Notes: generated by a model from the letters alone, not told the origin. A DNA stretch of 64,000 nucleotides from Virgibacillus ihumii (GCF_902726655.1 NZ_CACVAN010000001.1:62001-126000), one strand, 5' to 3'; positions 9,783-19,120 are shown, counted from the first letter of the stretch. A program made the numbers and translations.

Positions 9783-10721
9783 ATGGGACACGATCATGGT
9801 CACGACCATACACATGGTGCAAATAAAAAGGCATTGATGATCAGCTTTATTATTATAACCGCATATATGATCATAGAGGCGGTTGGCGGGTTTATCACGA
9901 ACAGTCTTGCTTTACTGTCAGATGCGGGTCACATGCTTAGTGACTCTGTTTCCCTTGGTGTTGGATTGATTGCTTTTGCCATGGGTGAGAAAGTAGCTAA
10001 CTACAGTAAAACATATGGGTATAAACGCTTTGAAATTTTGGCAGCCTTTTTTAATGGTGTGACACTTATGGCCATTGCACTGTATATCTTCTATGAGGCA
10101 TTTCAGCGGTTTACCAGCCCGCATGAAGTGGCGTCGGTCGGCATGCTTATCATCGCCATCATTGGTCTTATTGTAAACATCGTGGTAGCATGGATTTTAA
10201 TGCGTGGTGACACCGATGAAAATTTAAATTTGCGTGCGGCATTCCTGCATGTACTCGGCGATTTACTCGGATCGGTTGGAGCAATTGTTGCTGCACTTCT
10301 CATCATGTTTTTCAATTGGGGCTGGGCAGACCCGCTCGCAAGTATCATTGTGGCAGCTTTGGTACTGATAAGCGGTTGGAAAGTTACAAAAGACGCCGTC
10401 CATGTACTCATGGAAGGTACACCGAAAAATGTTGAATTGGATGAGGTTATTAATACGATTGAAAATGTTCAGGGTGTGCACGGCATTCATGATTTGCACG
10501 TTTGGAGTATTACGAGCGGGCAAAACGCATTATCCTGTCATGCGGTAGTTGATGGCAGTCTCAATATTAAAGAAAGTCAAAATCTGCTCCGATATATTGA
10601 GGAACAATTGGAGCAAAAAGGGATCGGCCATGTAACCATTCAGTTAGAAAATAAAGAACATCCACATGATGAATCGTTGATGTGCAGTTATGATCAGGGC
10701 AATCCGGCGCATGAACACTGA
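9783..10721 (+). CDS. czcD: Cation diffusion facilitator, zinc exporter (CzcD family)
   Basis: A 312-residue CDF transporter with six membrane helices and a cytoplasmic C-terminal domain. The N-terminus is a histidine loop (HDHGHDHTHG) typical of CzcD. Metal-site residues are visible in LLSDAGHMLSDS (helix 2) and in FLHVLGDLLGSVG (helix 5). The family exports Zn2+, and often Co2+ or Cd2+, in exchange for protons. GGGAGG lies before the ATG. It forms an operon with the upstream ArsR-type regulator and probably the downstream flavin reductase. Confidence 0.95.
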   Translation: MGHDHGHDHTHGANKKALMISFIIITAYMIIEAVGGFITNSLALLSDAGHMLSDSVSLGVGLIAFAMGEKVANYSKTYGYKRFEILAAFFNGVTLMAIALYIFYEAFQRFTSPHEVASVGMLIIAIIGLIVNIVVAWILMRGDTDENLNLRAAFLHVLGDLLGSVGAIVAALLIMFFNWGWADPLASIIVAALVLISGWKVTKDAVHVLMEGTPKNVELDEVINTIENVQGVHGIHDLHVWSITSGQNALSCHAVVDGSLNIKESQNLLRYIEEQLEQKGIGHVTIQLENKEHPHDESLMCSYDQGNPAHEH

Positions 10722-10747
10722 TTAAGGAGTAGCGGGGGGAGAAACAA

Positions 10748-11314
10748 ATGAAAATTATCGGATTATCCGGCTCAACTGTCGGATCAAAAACAAGAACAGC
10801 AATGGAATACACGATGAATATTGTAACGAAGAAATTTCCTGATGCACAGACTGCACTGATTGATCTGGCGGAATATGATATTCAGTTCAGTGACGGACGT
10901 AATTTTATGGAATACGAAGGCGATACCAAATATGTGGCGCAAACGTTGATGGAAGCGGATGCGATTATAATCGGGACACCAATATTTCAGGCATCCATTC
11001 CCGGTACATTGAAAAATATTTTTGATTTACTTCCTGTTGACGCATTTCGGGAAAAAATCGTCAGTATACTTGTAACTGCAGGATCGGCCAAACATTATTT
11101 AATTCCTGAACAGCAATTAAAACCGATACTTGGTTATATGAAGGCACAGATCGTTCAATCATATGTATTTATTGAGGAAAAGAATTTTTACCGAAAAGAA
11201 ATTGTTGATGATGATGTGCTGTTCAGGCTTGATCGGCTGGTGGAAGATACAATTGAATTAACGGAAACATATAAAAGCATCCTCGACAAAAAAGAAACTC
11301 AATATGATTTTTAA
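10748..11314 (+). CDS. NADPH-dependent FMN reductase family protein
   Basis: A flavodoxin-fold protein of 188 residues. The N-terminal phosphate-binding loop GLSGSTVGSKTR and the central GTPIFQASIPGTLKNIFDLL segment are the hallmarks of the SsuE/azoreductase type, which uses NADPH to reduce FMN or a quinone. It starts 26 bases after the zinc exporter with a GGGGGGAG binding site, so it is probably co-transcribed with the metal-efflux genes; why is unclear. A terminator follows at 11326-11367. The true substrate is not known. Confidence 0.85.
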   Translation: MKIIGLSGSTVGSKTRTAMEYTMNIVTKKFPDAQTALIDLAEYDIQFSDGRNFMEYEGDTKYVAQTLMEADAIIIGTPIFQASIPGTLKNIFDLLPVDAFREKIVSILVTAGSAKHYLIPEQQLKPILGYMKAQIVQSYVFIEEKNFYRKEIVDDDVLFRLDRLVEDTIELTETYKSILDKKETQYDF

Positions 11315-11325
11315 AGTTTTATAGG

Positions 11326-11367
11326 ACAATGACGGTGATTCCTGCAGCCAGCCGCCATTGTTTTTTT
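11326..11367 (+). terminator. Terminator of the czrA-czcD-reductase operon
   Basis: ACAATG-CGG pairs with CCG-CATTGT, followed by seven T residues. Confidence 0.85.
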
Positions 11368-11575
11368 ATACAGTGGAGTTCTAAATTGTGTCCGCATGGC
11401 GTAAACTTCAGCAATCAATACTTCCAACACCCCTCCATTCATTCCAAACCATGAAATTAGCGATGTAACTTATTCCTATTAAAAATTCCGTATAAATTTT
11501 CTGCTATTATCTTCTAAAAAATGACAAATTCCATTATAATAGGTTTATAACTTTGCATAGGAGATTGATAGAAAA

Positions 11576-12793
11576 ATGGGAAAAAAACAGCTGATTATAT
11601 TGGCATGTGCCGGAGTTCTTGTTGCAGGGCTGGCAGCTGTAATGCTGTTTACGCAACAGTCCAGTGGGGAAGAGATACATCGTGCAAGCATGCATAAGGA
11701 ACGGCATACAAGTGTCGAAACAATTGGATTGGAAAACAAAATGCAGCGTTTTACATATGATTCCGGTTTTACGTTTAAATACCCTGATGCTGTTAGAGGG
11801 ATTTATGTCACTGGTCCGTCTGCCGGCGGAAGCAGGATGAATGAACTGATCAATCTCGTGGAAACAACCGAATTGAATGCAATGGTTATTGACATAAAAG
11901 AAGATCACGGTAATTTAACATTTAAACCTGAGGGTACTAAATATGAGGATATTGGTATAAATTTTATTGATGATCCCAGAAAACTATTGAAAAAACTTGA
12001 GAAAAAAGGCATTTACCCAATTGCGCGGATTGTTGTTTTTAAAGATTCTGTGCTTGCAAAAAAACATCCGGAGTGGTCCTTTACTAAAAATGGCGAAGTA
12101 TGGACAAACGGAAAGGGTGAAGCATTTGTAAGTCCATTCCAGAAAGAAGTATGGAAATATAATGTTGAAATTGCCAAAATGGCCGCTGAAATGGGTTTTC
12201 AGGAAATTCAATTTGACTATGTACGTTTCCCGGAAGGTTTTGAGGATTACGACGAGGTACTGCAGTACAGCCAGGGGGACTATAAGAACGCTGAAATGAA
12301 AAATGTCAAAAGGCGCGTGAAGGCGGTTACTGATTTTGTTGAATATGCTAACAAAGAGCTTGAATATTACGATGTCGATGTGTCGGTTGATATTTTCGGC
12401 TATGCGGCAACCGTTCCGCAAACAGCAGGCATCGGACAGGATTTTTCCAAAATTGCCAGCAATGTCGATGTGATCTCATCGATGATTTATCCAAGCCACT
12501 GGACGTCTTATTTCGGGATTGATTTTCCGGATAAACATCCGTATAAGCTCGTTTCCGAATATGCGAAAGTGGAAAATAAAGTGCTCGGCAAGTTGAAAAA
12601 TCCACCAACATCCCGTCCGTGGATTCAGGACTTTGAGGCGCCATGGCTCTACAGCGGTCCGCCGACACAGTACGGCAAAGCAGAGGTGGAAGCGCAAATC
12701 AGGGCACTGAATAAACATGGAATTAATGAATTTTTGCTCTGGAATGCCGGAAATTCGTACTCTGAGAATGTTGATTATACGCCGTTAGGTTAA
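11576..12793 (+). CDS. Membrane-anchored glycoside hydrolase-like protein (DUF4015)
   Basis: A 405-residue protein with an N-terminal membrane segment (about residues 5-24) that may be an uncleaved anchor, leaving the rest outside the cell. The body is a predicted TIM barrel of the putative glycoside hydrolase family DUF4015: VRGIYVTGPSAGG, AMVIDIKEDHGNL, QEIQFDYVRFPEGF and SVDIFGYAA are its strand motifs, with acidic residues (D and E) at strand ends that could be catalytic. The substrate is unknown; cell-wall or exopolysaccharide glycans are likely. It stands alone, between two terminators. Confidence 0.82.
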   Translation: MGKKQLIILACAGVLVAGLAAVMLFTQQSSGEEIHRASMHKERHTSVETIGLENKMQRFTYDSGFTFKYPDAVRGIYVTGPSAGGSRMNELINLVETTELNAMVIDIKEDHGNLTFKPEGTKYEDIGINFIDDPRKLLKKLEKKGIYPIARIVVFKDSVLAKKHPEWSFTKNGEVWTNGKGEAFVSPFQKEVWKYNVEIAKMAAEMGFQEIQFDYVRFPEGFEDYDEVLQYSQGDYKNAEMKNVKRRVKAVTDFVEYANKELEYYDVDVSVDIFGYAATVPQTAGIGQDFSKIASNVDVISSMIYPSHWTSYFGIDFPDKHPYKLVSEYAKVENKVLGKLKNPPTSRPWIQDFEAPWLYSGPPTQYGKAEVEAQIRALNKHGINEFLLWNAGNSYSENVDYTPLG

Positions 12794-12797
12794 TTGA

Positions 12798-12834
12798 AGA
12801 ACCGGTCCCATCAAAGTATGAGGGCCGGTTTTTA
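12798..12834 (+). terminator. Rho-independent terminator
   Basis: AACCGGTCCC pairs with GGGCCGGTT, followed by a T-run, directly after the glycoside hydrolase-like gene. Confidence 0.9.
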
Positions 12835-12872
12835 ATAGCTGTTTACTAGTCGAATTCAGTCCACACAGCTTT

Positions 12873-12972
12873 TATCCGCGATTTTAGAATAGATATTCAC
12901 GAAAATGGGCTGCATATCCACGAATTCGAATTGGATATCCACGCTTTCAGGTGATTTATCCACGAAAAGTTG
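12873..12972 (-). repeat. 21-nt periodic intergenic array, CGTGGATA core (inverted copy)
   Basis: On the plus strand, TATCCACG-like cores end at 12880, 12901, 12922, 12943 and 12964, spaced exactly 21 nt. Read on the minus strand the sequence from 12972 matches the array at 1448 almost base for base over its first two units (CTTTTCGTGGATAA, then CCTGAAA and CGTGGATATCC). It lies between the glycoside hydrolase-like gene and yjbC. Confidence 0.85.
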
Positions 12973-13155
12973 AATCCGGAATTATTAAGGCAGTTTCTTC
13001 ATTATGATGATGCTGATCAGGATATCTCAATTGAAGTGTTTGAATTTGTGAAAATCGGGTAAGGTAAAAATAGTGTACAGGGATGATGCTGATTTAACAA
13101 ATCGTTATTTTTTCGTTATAATATAAAAGTCAAAAAATTTTTAAGGAGTAGATGT

Positions 13156-13749
13156 ATGAACTGGTATGAAAAACTAAGTAAATATTTCCCTGTGGAAGAA
13201 ATGAAATCCAAGGAACATATGGACATGCTGCTAAAAGAAAAAGGGGATGTATATCATAAAGATGAAGGTCAGTACCATGTTTTGATGTACGCTGAATTTG
13301 ATACGTTCATCTTTATTGATTATGTATATGTTTCATCGAAATCGAGGGGACAGGGAATTGGTCATAAATTGATTGAGAAACTGAAACAACACAATAAGCC
13401 GATTATCTTGGAAGTAGAGCCTGTTGATTATGATGATACAGATACAGAAAAAAGACTTCATTTTTATAAACGCGAAGGATTTGCCCACGCTCAATATATT
13501 GACTATAATCGCCGCTCATTGGCTACCGACGAGGAAACTCCGATGGAAATTTTGTATTGGTCTCCGAATAATGAATCAGAAGAAGAAATATACCAGCGAA
13601 TGAAACAGATGTACGAAGATATTCATACGTACAAGGATGAAGAAATTTACGGGAAAGCTTATCAGCCTGTCGATGAAGTGCTGAGTTACGATGAGAATCG
13701 TGATTCAAATGATATTTTTGATGCGATTCAGACATCAGAAAAAGCGTAA
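13156..13749 (+). CDS. yjbC: GNAT family acetyltransferase YjbC
   Basis: A 197-residue protein of the GNAT fold. The acetyl-CoA-binding motif A is VYVSSKSRGQGIGHKLIEKL (about residues 57-76), and the later LHFYKREGFA is motif B. It corresponds to B. subtilis YjbC, which precedes spx in the same order. Its substrate is unknown. AAGGAG precedes the ATG. The acidic C-terminal tail (after residue 140) is typical of this subfamily. A terminator separates it from spx, so in this organism spx mainly depends on its own promoter. Confidence 0.9.
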   Translation: MNWYEKLSKYFPVEEMKSKEHMDMLLKEKGDVYHKDEGQYHVLMYAEFDTFIFIDYVYVSSKSRGQGIGHKLIEKLKQHNKPIILEVEPVDYDDTDTEKRLHFYKREGFAHAQYIDYNRRSLATDEETPMEILYWSPNNESEEEIYQRMKQMYEDIHTYKDEEIYGKAYQPVDEVLSYDENRDSNDIFDAIQTSEKA

Positions 13750-13756
13750 TACTGAC

Positions 13757-13794
13757 AGCCTCTTGATCTTTTCATTCAAGAGGCTGATTTTTTT
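13757..13794 (+). terminator. Terminator between yjbC and spx
   Basis: AGCCTCTTGA pairs perfectly with TCAAGAGGCT and is followed by a T-run. Confidence 0.92.
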
Positions 13795-13902
13795 CAATTA
13801 TGGATGTTTAATTAATAAGAAATAGGGAATCTTACAAGTAAAGATAACTTTTATGAACATTTGTCTTTTCACCAAATTTACACAGAATTACCTATCTTTT
13901 AG

Positions 13903-13932
13903 TTGACAAATATAGTATACTGTACATATAGG
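13903..13932 (+). promoter_or_regulatory. Candidate sigma-A promoter of spx
   Basis: A perfect -35 (TTGACA, 13903-13908) is followed at 16-18 bases by CATATAGG. It lies about 85 bases before the spx start, downstream of a terminator. Confidence 0.6.
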
Positions 13933-14015
13933 TTATTTAAACTTATTTTAATCTGATAAGTTGTTAAAAGTTCCAGTAATGACTATACATTCTTTAGATT
14001 GAGGAGTGAAGTTAA

Positions 14016-14411
14016 ATGGTAACACTTTATACCTCACCAAGTTGTACATCTTGCAGAAAAGCGAAAGCGTGGTTGGAAGAACATGATATTCCGTTTAATG
14101 AACGCAATATTTTCTCTGAACCGCTGACTTTAACTGAAATCAAAGAAATATTACGGATGACTGAAGATGGAACTGATGAGATTATTTCAACACGTTCAAA
14201 GGTTTTTCAAAAGCTTGATGTCAATATTGATCAGCTGCCAATGAAAGACTTGTTCCGTTTGATTCAGCAAAATCCGGGATTATTGCGCAGGCCGATTATT
14301 CTTGATGAAAAACGCTTGCAGGTTGGCTATAATGAAGATGAAATTCGCAGGTTCCTGCCAAGAACGGTAAGAACATTTCAGTTGCGTGAAGCACAGCGCA
14401 TGGTAAACTAA
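14016..14411 (+). CDS. spx: Transcriptional regulator Spx
   Basis: A 131-residue ArsC-like thioredoxin-fold protein that binds the RNA polymerase alpha C-terminal domain and redirects transcription under disulfide stress. The redox switch C10-T-S-C13 is intact in [11 protein letters not shown]. Length and sequence match B. subtilis Spx. Cellular level is normally set by ClpXP proteolysis with the adaptor YjbH, encoded here at 24092-24991. A GAGGAG site precedes the ATG, a sigma-A-like promoter lies upstream, and a strong terminator follows, so it is probably monocistronic. Confidence 0.98.
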   Translation: MVTLYTSPSCTSCRKAKAWLEEHDIPFNERNIFSEPLTLTEIKEILRMTEDGTDEIISTRSKVFQKLDVNIDQLPMKDLFRLIQQNPGLLRRPIILDEKRLQVGYNEDEIRRFLPRTVRTFQLREAQRMVN

Positions 14412-14446
14412 CCAATTAAAAGATGTAAACTTTTCAACAAAACTTA

Positions 14447-14487
14447 AAAAGCGCAGATCCTTGAAAAAGCCGGTCTGCGCTTTTTTA
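14447..14487 (+). terminator. Terminator after spx
   Basis: AAAGCGCAGA pairs with TCTGCGCTTT, followed by a T-run. Confidence 0.92.
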
Positions 14488-14717
14488 TTCAACGATAGTG
14501 ACAAACGCACAGATATCATTTAAAATAGAAAATTAATAATTGGAATTATAGGCATTTAAATTTTCAAAACCAATGCTGATATCATACAATATATTATATA
14601 GAAGCAAAAATGGTTATGATTTGAGTTGAAACGGGAATATGAAATTATAGATAAATGATATGGGGAAGCAATCTCTTCCACCAAACTTCAGCTTTAAAAA
14701 GAAGGGAGAGAAAAAGG

Positions 14718-15428
14718 ATGGAAATAGAGCGCATAAATGAGAATACCGTAAAGTTTTATATTTCCTATATCGATATCGAGGATCGCGGCTTTGAACGCGA
14801 GGAAATCTGGTATAATCGGGAACGCAGCGAACAGCTTTTTTGGCAAATGATGGATGAAGTCAATTATAAAGAAGATTTTAATGTTGATGGACCGTTATGG
14901 ATTCAGGTGCAGGCAATGGATAAGGGACTGGAAATTGTAGTCACAAAGGCACAGGTTTCGAAAAACGGTGAGAATATTGAACTGCCAACTGAGAATGGAA
15001 GCACGATTGATATTTCTGTGGATGATAAGATTGAAGATATGCTTGATCATAAATTCGGTGAAAATAAAGGAAAATCGGCAAAAGACGACAATGAAGACGA
15101 AGATGGTAATTTGTCACTCATTGTGAAATTCGATGATTTTGAAGATGTTATTCAGCTCAGTCATTACTTTGACGGATTTGATGAAGATGTTGAAAACAGT
15201 CTGTTCCACTATAAAGGTGATTATTATCTGTATGTGGAATTCACCACTGACGACGAAGAGGATGAAGAAGACGATCGACAGGAAGATTTGCTTAGTCAGA
15301 TTTTCGAATTTGCTCATGATACAGACGTAACCGTTCACTTGCTGGAGGAATACGGAAAACAGATATTTGCTGATAACACACTCAGTCAGGTACGTAATCA
15401 TTTCCCTGCTACTATTGGGCGCTCATAA
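14718..15428 (+). CDS. mecA: Adaptor protein MecA
   Basis: A 236-residue adaptor that delivers ComK and other substrates to the ClpCP protease. The N-terminal substrate-binding domain begins MEIERINENTVKFYISY; the C-terminal ClpC-binding domain (from about residue 130) includes SLIVKFDDFEDVI. The two are joined by an acidic linker. A second acidic run, DDEEDEEDD, lies within the C-terminal part. The ATG at 14718 is chosen because GGGAG lies nine bases upstream and the family starts there; the longer frame from 14655 would add 21 residues without support. It lies between spx and coiA as in B. subtilis. Confidence 0.96.
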   Translation: MEIERINENTVKFYISYIDIEDRGFEREEIWYNRERSEQLFWQMMDEVNYKEDFNVDGPLWIQVQAMDKGLEIVVTKAQVSKNGENIELPTENGSTIDISVDDKIEDMLDHKFGENKGKSAKDDNEDEDGNLSLIVKFDDFEDVIQLSHYFDGFDEDVENSLFHYKGDYYLYVEFTTDDEEDEEDDRQEDLLSQIFEFAHDTDVTVHLLEEYGKQIFADNTLSQVRNHFPATIGRS

Positions 15429-15453
15429 TCGGGTGTCTATTTTTTTTGCTTCA

Positions 15454-15472
15454 TTTCAAAATCATTTTGAAA
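15454..15472. promoter_or_regulatory. Perfect inverted repeat upstream of coiA
   Basis: TTTCAAAAT and ATTTTGAAA flank a single C. The core AAAA-N3-TTTT resembles a ComK AT-box (AAAA-N5-TTTT) but has the wrong spacing. It lies 66-84 bases before coiA, just after mecA. Confidence 0.4.
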
Positions 15473-15537
15473 AAGGCAGGAGAAAGCACCTCTGATGTCG
15501 AATATATTAAGGATAAGAAAGAGAGGTGCATATATGG

Positions 15538-16731
15538 ATGTTGCAAGCCAAAATGAAAAATGGAGTACTTGTAACGCTTGCTTTGCTGACAAGGCAGGAG
15601 ATTATGCGATTGAAAGGTAACCGGCAACAGTTTCGATGTCCTGCATGTGATGAACCGGTGATTATAAAGGCAGGACAGAAAATGGTTCCGCATTTTGCAC
15701 ACCGGTCGAAGCAAAATTGTCCGTCATCTGAAGGCGGGGAGGGGGCATACCATGAGAAGGGAAAACTGCTTCTTTATAAATGGCTGCGGCACCAGCAACT
15801 GGATGTGGAGCTTGAAGCGTATCTCCCGGAAATCATGCAGCGGCCAGATGTCCTTTTGCGAGTGAACAATCGCATACTGGCCATTGAGTATCAATGTGCG
15901 CGAATACCCGTGGAGCAGGTGCATAAGCGGAATAAAGGCTACCGGCAGGCCGGGATAATCCCTATTTGGATACTTGGCGCTAACAGATTAGAACGCCGAG
16001 GGCAGCACCAACTGAAACTTGACGCTTTTCATCTGCAGTTTATTCATCAATTTTCTTCTGAATTTCCACTGACACTGTTCTTCTTTTGTCCGCAATCCTT
16101 TCAATTTATTTCTTTTCAGGACTTATTTTTTACAAGCCAAAACAAGGCAATTGGAAAGTTTTCTATACGCCGGCTGGATCGAATGCGATTTACTGATGTG
16201 TTTCATGAGAACTTTATCTCTAACCAGGCAATCGGTCCGTTATGGGTAAAAGAGAAGCAAAATCTGAGAATAAGAGCTGCGAAAAGACTGTATGGCAGTG
16301 AAATGACATGGCATCAGTGGCTATATTTAAAAAGAACCCATAAAGAATATTTGCCATCCATCATTCATATGCCGGTCCGCGGACAGATTTTGATGAAAAC
16401 ACCGCCTTGGGACTGGCAAAGTCGGTTGTGCCTGGATTTAATTGAACCGGCTGAAATTGGTTCCGCAATCCCTTATGCCAACTGTAAGAGACTCCTGCAA
16501 AACCATCTTCAATGTAAGGAATATTTCCCCTTGCTTGCTTCAGTAGCAAATCCTATCACCCAATATCTTCAGCTTCTTGAAAAACTGCAGGTTATTACAC
16601 TGAACTCAGCCCGAATGTTTACAAAGAAAAATCCACTTCATTTTCATAAGAATGTTGAGGAGGCATTACAGGGTGATAAACAATTGATTGAACTGCTTTA
16701 CTCAAACAAAATAAAAGCATGGTACCTATAA
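15538..16731 (+). CDS. coiA: Competence protein CoiA
   Basis: A 397-residue protein of the CoiA family, needed for recombination of incoming DNA during transformation. The N-terminal cysteine pair with HFAH (FRCPACDE ... MVPHFAHRS) forms a zinc-finger-like module. A nuclease-like core follows (QRPDVLLRV and LAIEYQCARIP), with D and E-x-Q residues of a PD-(D/E)XK fold. The ATG at 15538 follows GAGAGGTG by nine bases; GTG at 15526 overlaps that site. Its place between mecA and pepF is the same as in B. subtilis. A palindrome upstream may be a ComK-related site. Confidence 0.92.
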   Translation: MLQAKMKNGVLVTLALLTRQEIMRLKGNRQQFRCPACDEPVIIKAGQKMVPHFAHRSKQNCPSSEGGEGAYHEKGKLLLYKWLRHQQLDVELEAYLPEIMQRPDVLLRVNNRILAIEYQCARIPVEQVHKRNKGYRQAGIIPIWILGANRLERRGQHQLKLDAFHLQFIHQFSSEFPLTLFFFCPQSFQFISFQDLFFTSQNKAIGKFSIRRLDRMRFTDVFHENFISNQAIGPLWVKEKQNLRIRAAKRLYGSEMTWHQWLYLKRTHKEYLPSIIHMPVRGQILMKTPPWDWQSRLCLDLIEPAEIGSAIPYANCKRLLQNHLQCKEYFPLLASVANPITQYLQLLEKLQVITLNSARMFTKKNPLHFHKNVEEALQGDKQLIELLYSNKIKAWYL

Positions 16732-16817
16732 AATTCGTTATACTATATAGAAAGAAGGAATTTTTGCCTGAATACAGAAGTAGTTATAGAGAGTCGAATT
16801 TAAGGAGGACGATTATT

Positions 16818-18629
16818 GTGGCAAAAGCAACAAAAGAATTGCCAAAGCGGAGCGAAATCCCTGTAGAGCGAACCTGGAAACTGGAGGATATTTTTTCAAC
16901 GGATGAAGAGTGGGAGAAGGAATTACATGCATTGAAAAATGATCTGCCATCCATTGAAAAATTTCAGGGAAAGTTAGCCGAATCCGCACAAAATCTGTAT
17001 GATGTATTGAAGCTTCAGGATGAGCTGTCAGAGCGGCTCGGAAAGTTGTTTACATATGCACATATGAAAAACGATCAGGATACAACGAACTCGAAATACC
17101 AGGAGATGAATTCTAAAGCAGAAAACGTACTGACGGTTGCTTCAAGTTCAATGAGCTATATCGTTCCGGAAATTCTGATGATGGATGAAAGCAAACTGGA
17201 TGAATATTTAAATGAAAATGATGACCTGCAACTGTATAAACATACACTCGATGAAATTTCCCGGCAGCGCCCGCATGTGCTGAGCAAGCGGGAAGAAGCA
17301 CTTTTGGCAGAAGCGTCTGAACCAATGTCGAATGCTTCCAACACATTCGGAATGTTGAACAATGCCGACCTTACTTTTCCGACGATTAAAAATGATCAGG
17401 GAGAAGAGGTTGATTTGACACATGGCCGATTCATCGGCTTCTTGGAATCAAAAGACCGTAATGTCCGGGAAAATGCTTTCAAAGCGATGTATGATACGTA
17501 TGGCAAATTTAAGAATACATTCGCATCAACATTAACCGGTACTGTAAAAGCTGATAATTTCAGTGCAAAAGTGCGAAATTATGATTCTGCACGTCAAGCG
17601 GCTCTGGACTCCAACAGGATTCCGGAACAGGTATATGACAATTTAGTGGAGGCAGTCAATGAAAAACTGCCGCTCCTGCACCGTTATGCGGCATTGCGTA
17701 AAAAAGTGTTGGAAGTTGAAGAACTTCACATGTATGACATGTATACACCACTTGTGAAAGACGCTGATATGAATATCCCGTATGAAAAAGCGCAGGAATA
17801 TGTTCTGGAAGGTTTAAAACCGCTCGGAGAAGAATATGTCAGCACCCTGAAGGAAGGCTTTAACAGCCGCTGGATTGATGTTGAAGAAAGCAAAGGAAAA
17901 CGGAGCGGTGCCTATTCATCAGGCGCATATGGAACCAACCCGTATATTCTGCTGAACTGGCAGGACAAAGTGAATGACCTGTTCACACTTGCACATGAAC
18001 TGGGGCATTCGCTGCACAGTTATTATACACGGGCAAATCAGCCATTCCGTTATGGCAACTATTCGATTTTTATTGCCGAGGTAGCATCCACATGCAACGA
18101 GGCACTGCTCAATGATTACATGCTGGAAAACGTGGATGACGATAAGCAAAAACTTTATTTATTGAATCATTTTCTGGAAGGATTCCGCGGAACGGTATTT
18201 CGCCAGACGATGTTTGCCGAGTTTGAACATGATATTCATAAACGTATGCAAAATGGAGAAGCGCTCAGTGCTGAAAGACTGACTGATATTTATTATGAAT
18301 TGAATAAAAAATATTTCGGGGAAGACGTTGTTTCCGATGATGAAATTGGTCTGGAATGGGCGCGGATACCACATTTCTATATGGATTATTACGTTTACCA
18401 GTACGCAACCGGTTATTCAGCGGCAACAGCGCTTGCCAGCCGTATTCTGAGCGGAGAGGATGGGGCTGTTGACAGGTATCTGGACTTCCTGCGGGCAGGG
18501 AACAGCGATTACCCAATCGAAGTACTTAAAAAAGCCGGCGTCGACATGACATCCAAGCAACCAATTCTCGATGCGCTTGACGTTTTTGAGGAAAAGCTGA
18601 ACGAAATGGAAAAGTTGTTGCTTGGATAA
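16818..18629 (+). CDS. pepF: Oligoendopeptidase F
   Basis: A zinc metallopeptidase (family M3) of 603 residues that cuts oligopeptides in the cytoplasm. The active-site motif HELGH lies at residues 393-397 and the third ligand in the following FIAEVASTCNEALL segment. The GTG at 16818 is chosen because TAAGGAGG lies ten bases upstream and homologues begin near KATKELPKRSE; the longer frame from 16719 overlaps the end of coiA. It follows coiA at 86 bases and ends at a strong terminator. In B. subtilis overproduction of PepF affects sporulation, but its normal role is peptide turnover. Confidence 0.97.
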   Translation: MAKATKELPKRSEIPVERTWKLEDIFSTDEEWEKELHALKNDLPSIEKFQGKLAESAQNLYDVLKLQDELSERLGKLFTYAHMKNDQDTTNSKYQEMNSKAENVLTVASSSMSYIVPEILMMDESKLDEYLNENDDLQLYKHTLDEISRQRPHVLSKREEALLAEASEPMSNASNTFGMLNNADLTFPTIKNDQGEEVDLTHGRFIGFLESKDRNVRENAFKAMYDTYGKFKNTFASTLTGTVKADNFSAKVRNYDSARQAALDSNRIPEQVYDNLVEAVNEKLPLLHRYAALRKKVLEVEELHMYDMYTPLVKDADMNIPYEKAQEYVLEGLKPLGEEYVSTLKEGFNSRWIDVEESKGKRSGAYSSGAYGTNPYILLNWQDKVNDLFTLAHELGHSLHSYYTRANQPFRYGNYSIFIAEVASTCNEALLNDYMLENVDDDKQKLYLLNHFLEGFRGTVFRQTMFAEFEHDIHKRMQNGEALSAERLTDIYYELNKKYFGEDVVSDDEIGLEWARIPHFYMDYYVYQYATGYSAATALASRILSGEDGAVDRYLDFLRAGNSDYPIEVLKKAGVDMTSKQPILDALDVFEEKLNEMEKLLLG

Positions 18630-18631
18630 TT

Positions 18632-18672
18632 AAAAAGGAGGCTTGCACTGATGTGTAAGCCTCCTTTTTTTG
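18632..18672 (+). terminator. Terminator after pepF
   Basis: AAAGGAGGCTT pairs perfectly with AAGCCTCCTTT, followed by a T-run. Confidence 0.95.
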
Positions 18673-18689
18673 TGTATAAATTATGGTAG

Positions 18690-18745
18690 ACCTTATAAGA
18701 AAAAATTCAGCACTCGCTATAAGACGAGGTGAATGCCGGTTTTTC
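18690..18745 (+). repeat. Dispersed 60-bp terminator-like repeat, copy 1
   Basis: The segment containing CACTCGCTATAAGACGAGG and GAATGCCGGTTTTT nearly repeats 56166-56224. An internal CTCG/CGAG stem and a final T-run give it the look of a mobile terminator hairpin. Confidence 0.75.
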
Positions 18746-18836
18746 AAAAGATTGTCTATTAATTATCTTCAAGGGGTGACCGTTGCTATATGCGATCGCT
18801 AGGCATGCCAGTTCCAAGGGGAAAAGTCATTCATCG

Positions 18837-19068
18837 AGAGATAGAGCGTCACCTTCAAGAGATAAGGGGCCATCTTCGAGAGTTTGCATGCCACCTTCGA
18901 GAGATAGGAGGCCATCTTCGAGAGTTTGTATGCCACCTTCGAGAGATAGGAGGCCATCTTCGAGAGTTTGTATGCCACCTTCGAGAGATAGGAGGTCATC
19001 TTCGAGAGTTTGTATGCCACCTTCGAGAGATAGAGTGTCATCTTCAAAAGTTGGAATGCCATCTTCGT
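18837..19068 (+). repeat. 21-nt periodic intergenic array, 11 units, AGAGAT/AGAGTT cores
   Basis: Units start at 18837, 18858, 18879, 18900 and every 21 bases to 19047. Two unit types alternate from the third unit on, one beginning AGAGATAGGAGG and one AGAGTTTGTATGCC, both ending near TCTTCG or CTTCG, giving a 42-nt higher-order repeat. Because 21 is divisible by three, long open frames appear on both strands, but they encode only low-complexity repeats. It lies between pepF and a convergent small gene. Confidence 0.92.
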
Positions 19069-19120
19069 GATATTGGGTTCTTTTTACATTGGATTTGAAT
19101 CAATAGCAGTGTTGCTGGAA

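Noticed and set aside
18837..19068. CRISPR array
   Set aside because: The units are directly adjacent with no unique spacers, the period is 21 nt, and no cas genes lie in the window.
18783..19098. Open reading frames of 87-102 codons on both strands across the pepF-downstream repeat
   Set aside because: They are only the result of a 21-nt repeat unit that is a multiple of three. All frames encode low-complexity repeats and none has a good ribosome binding site.
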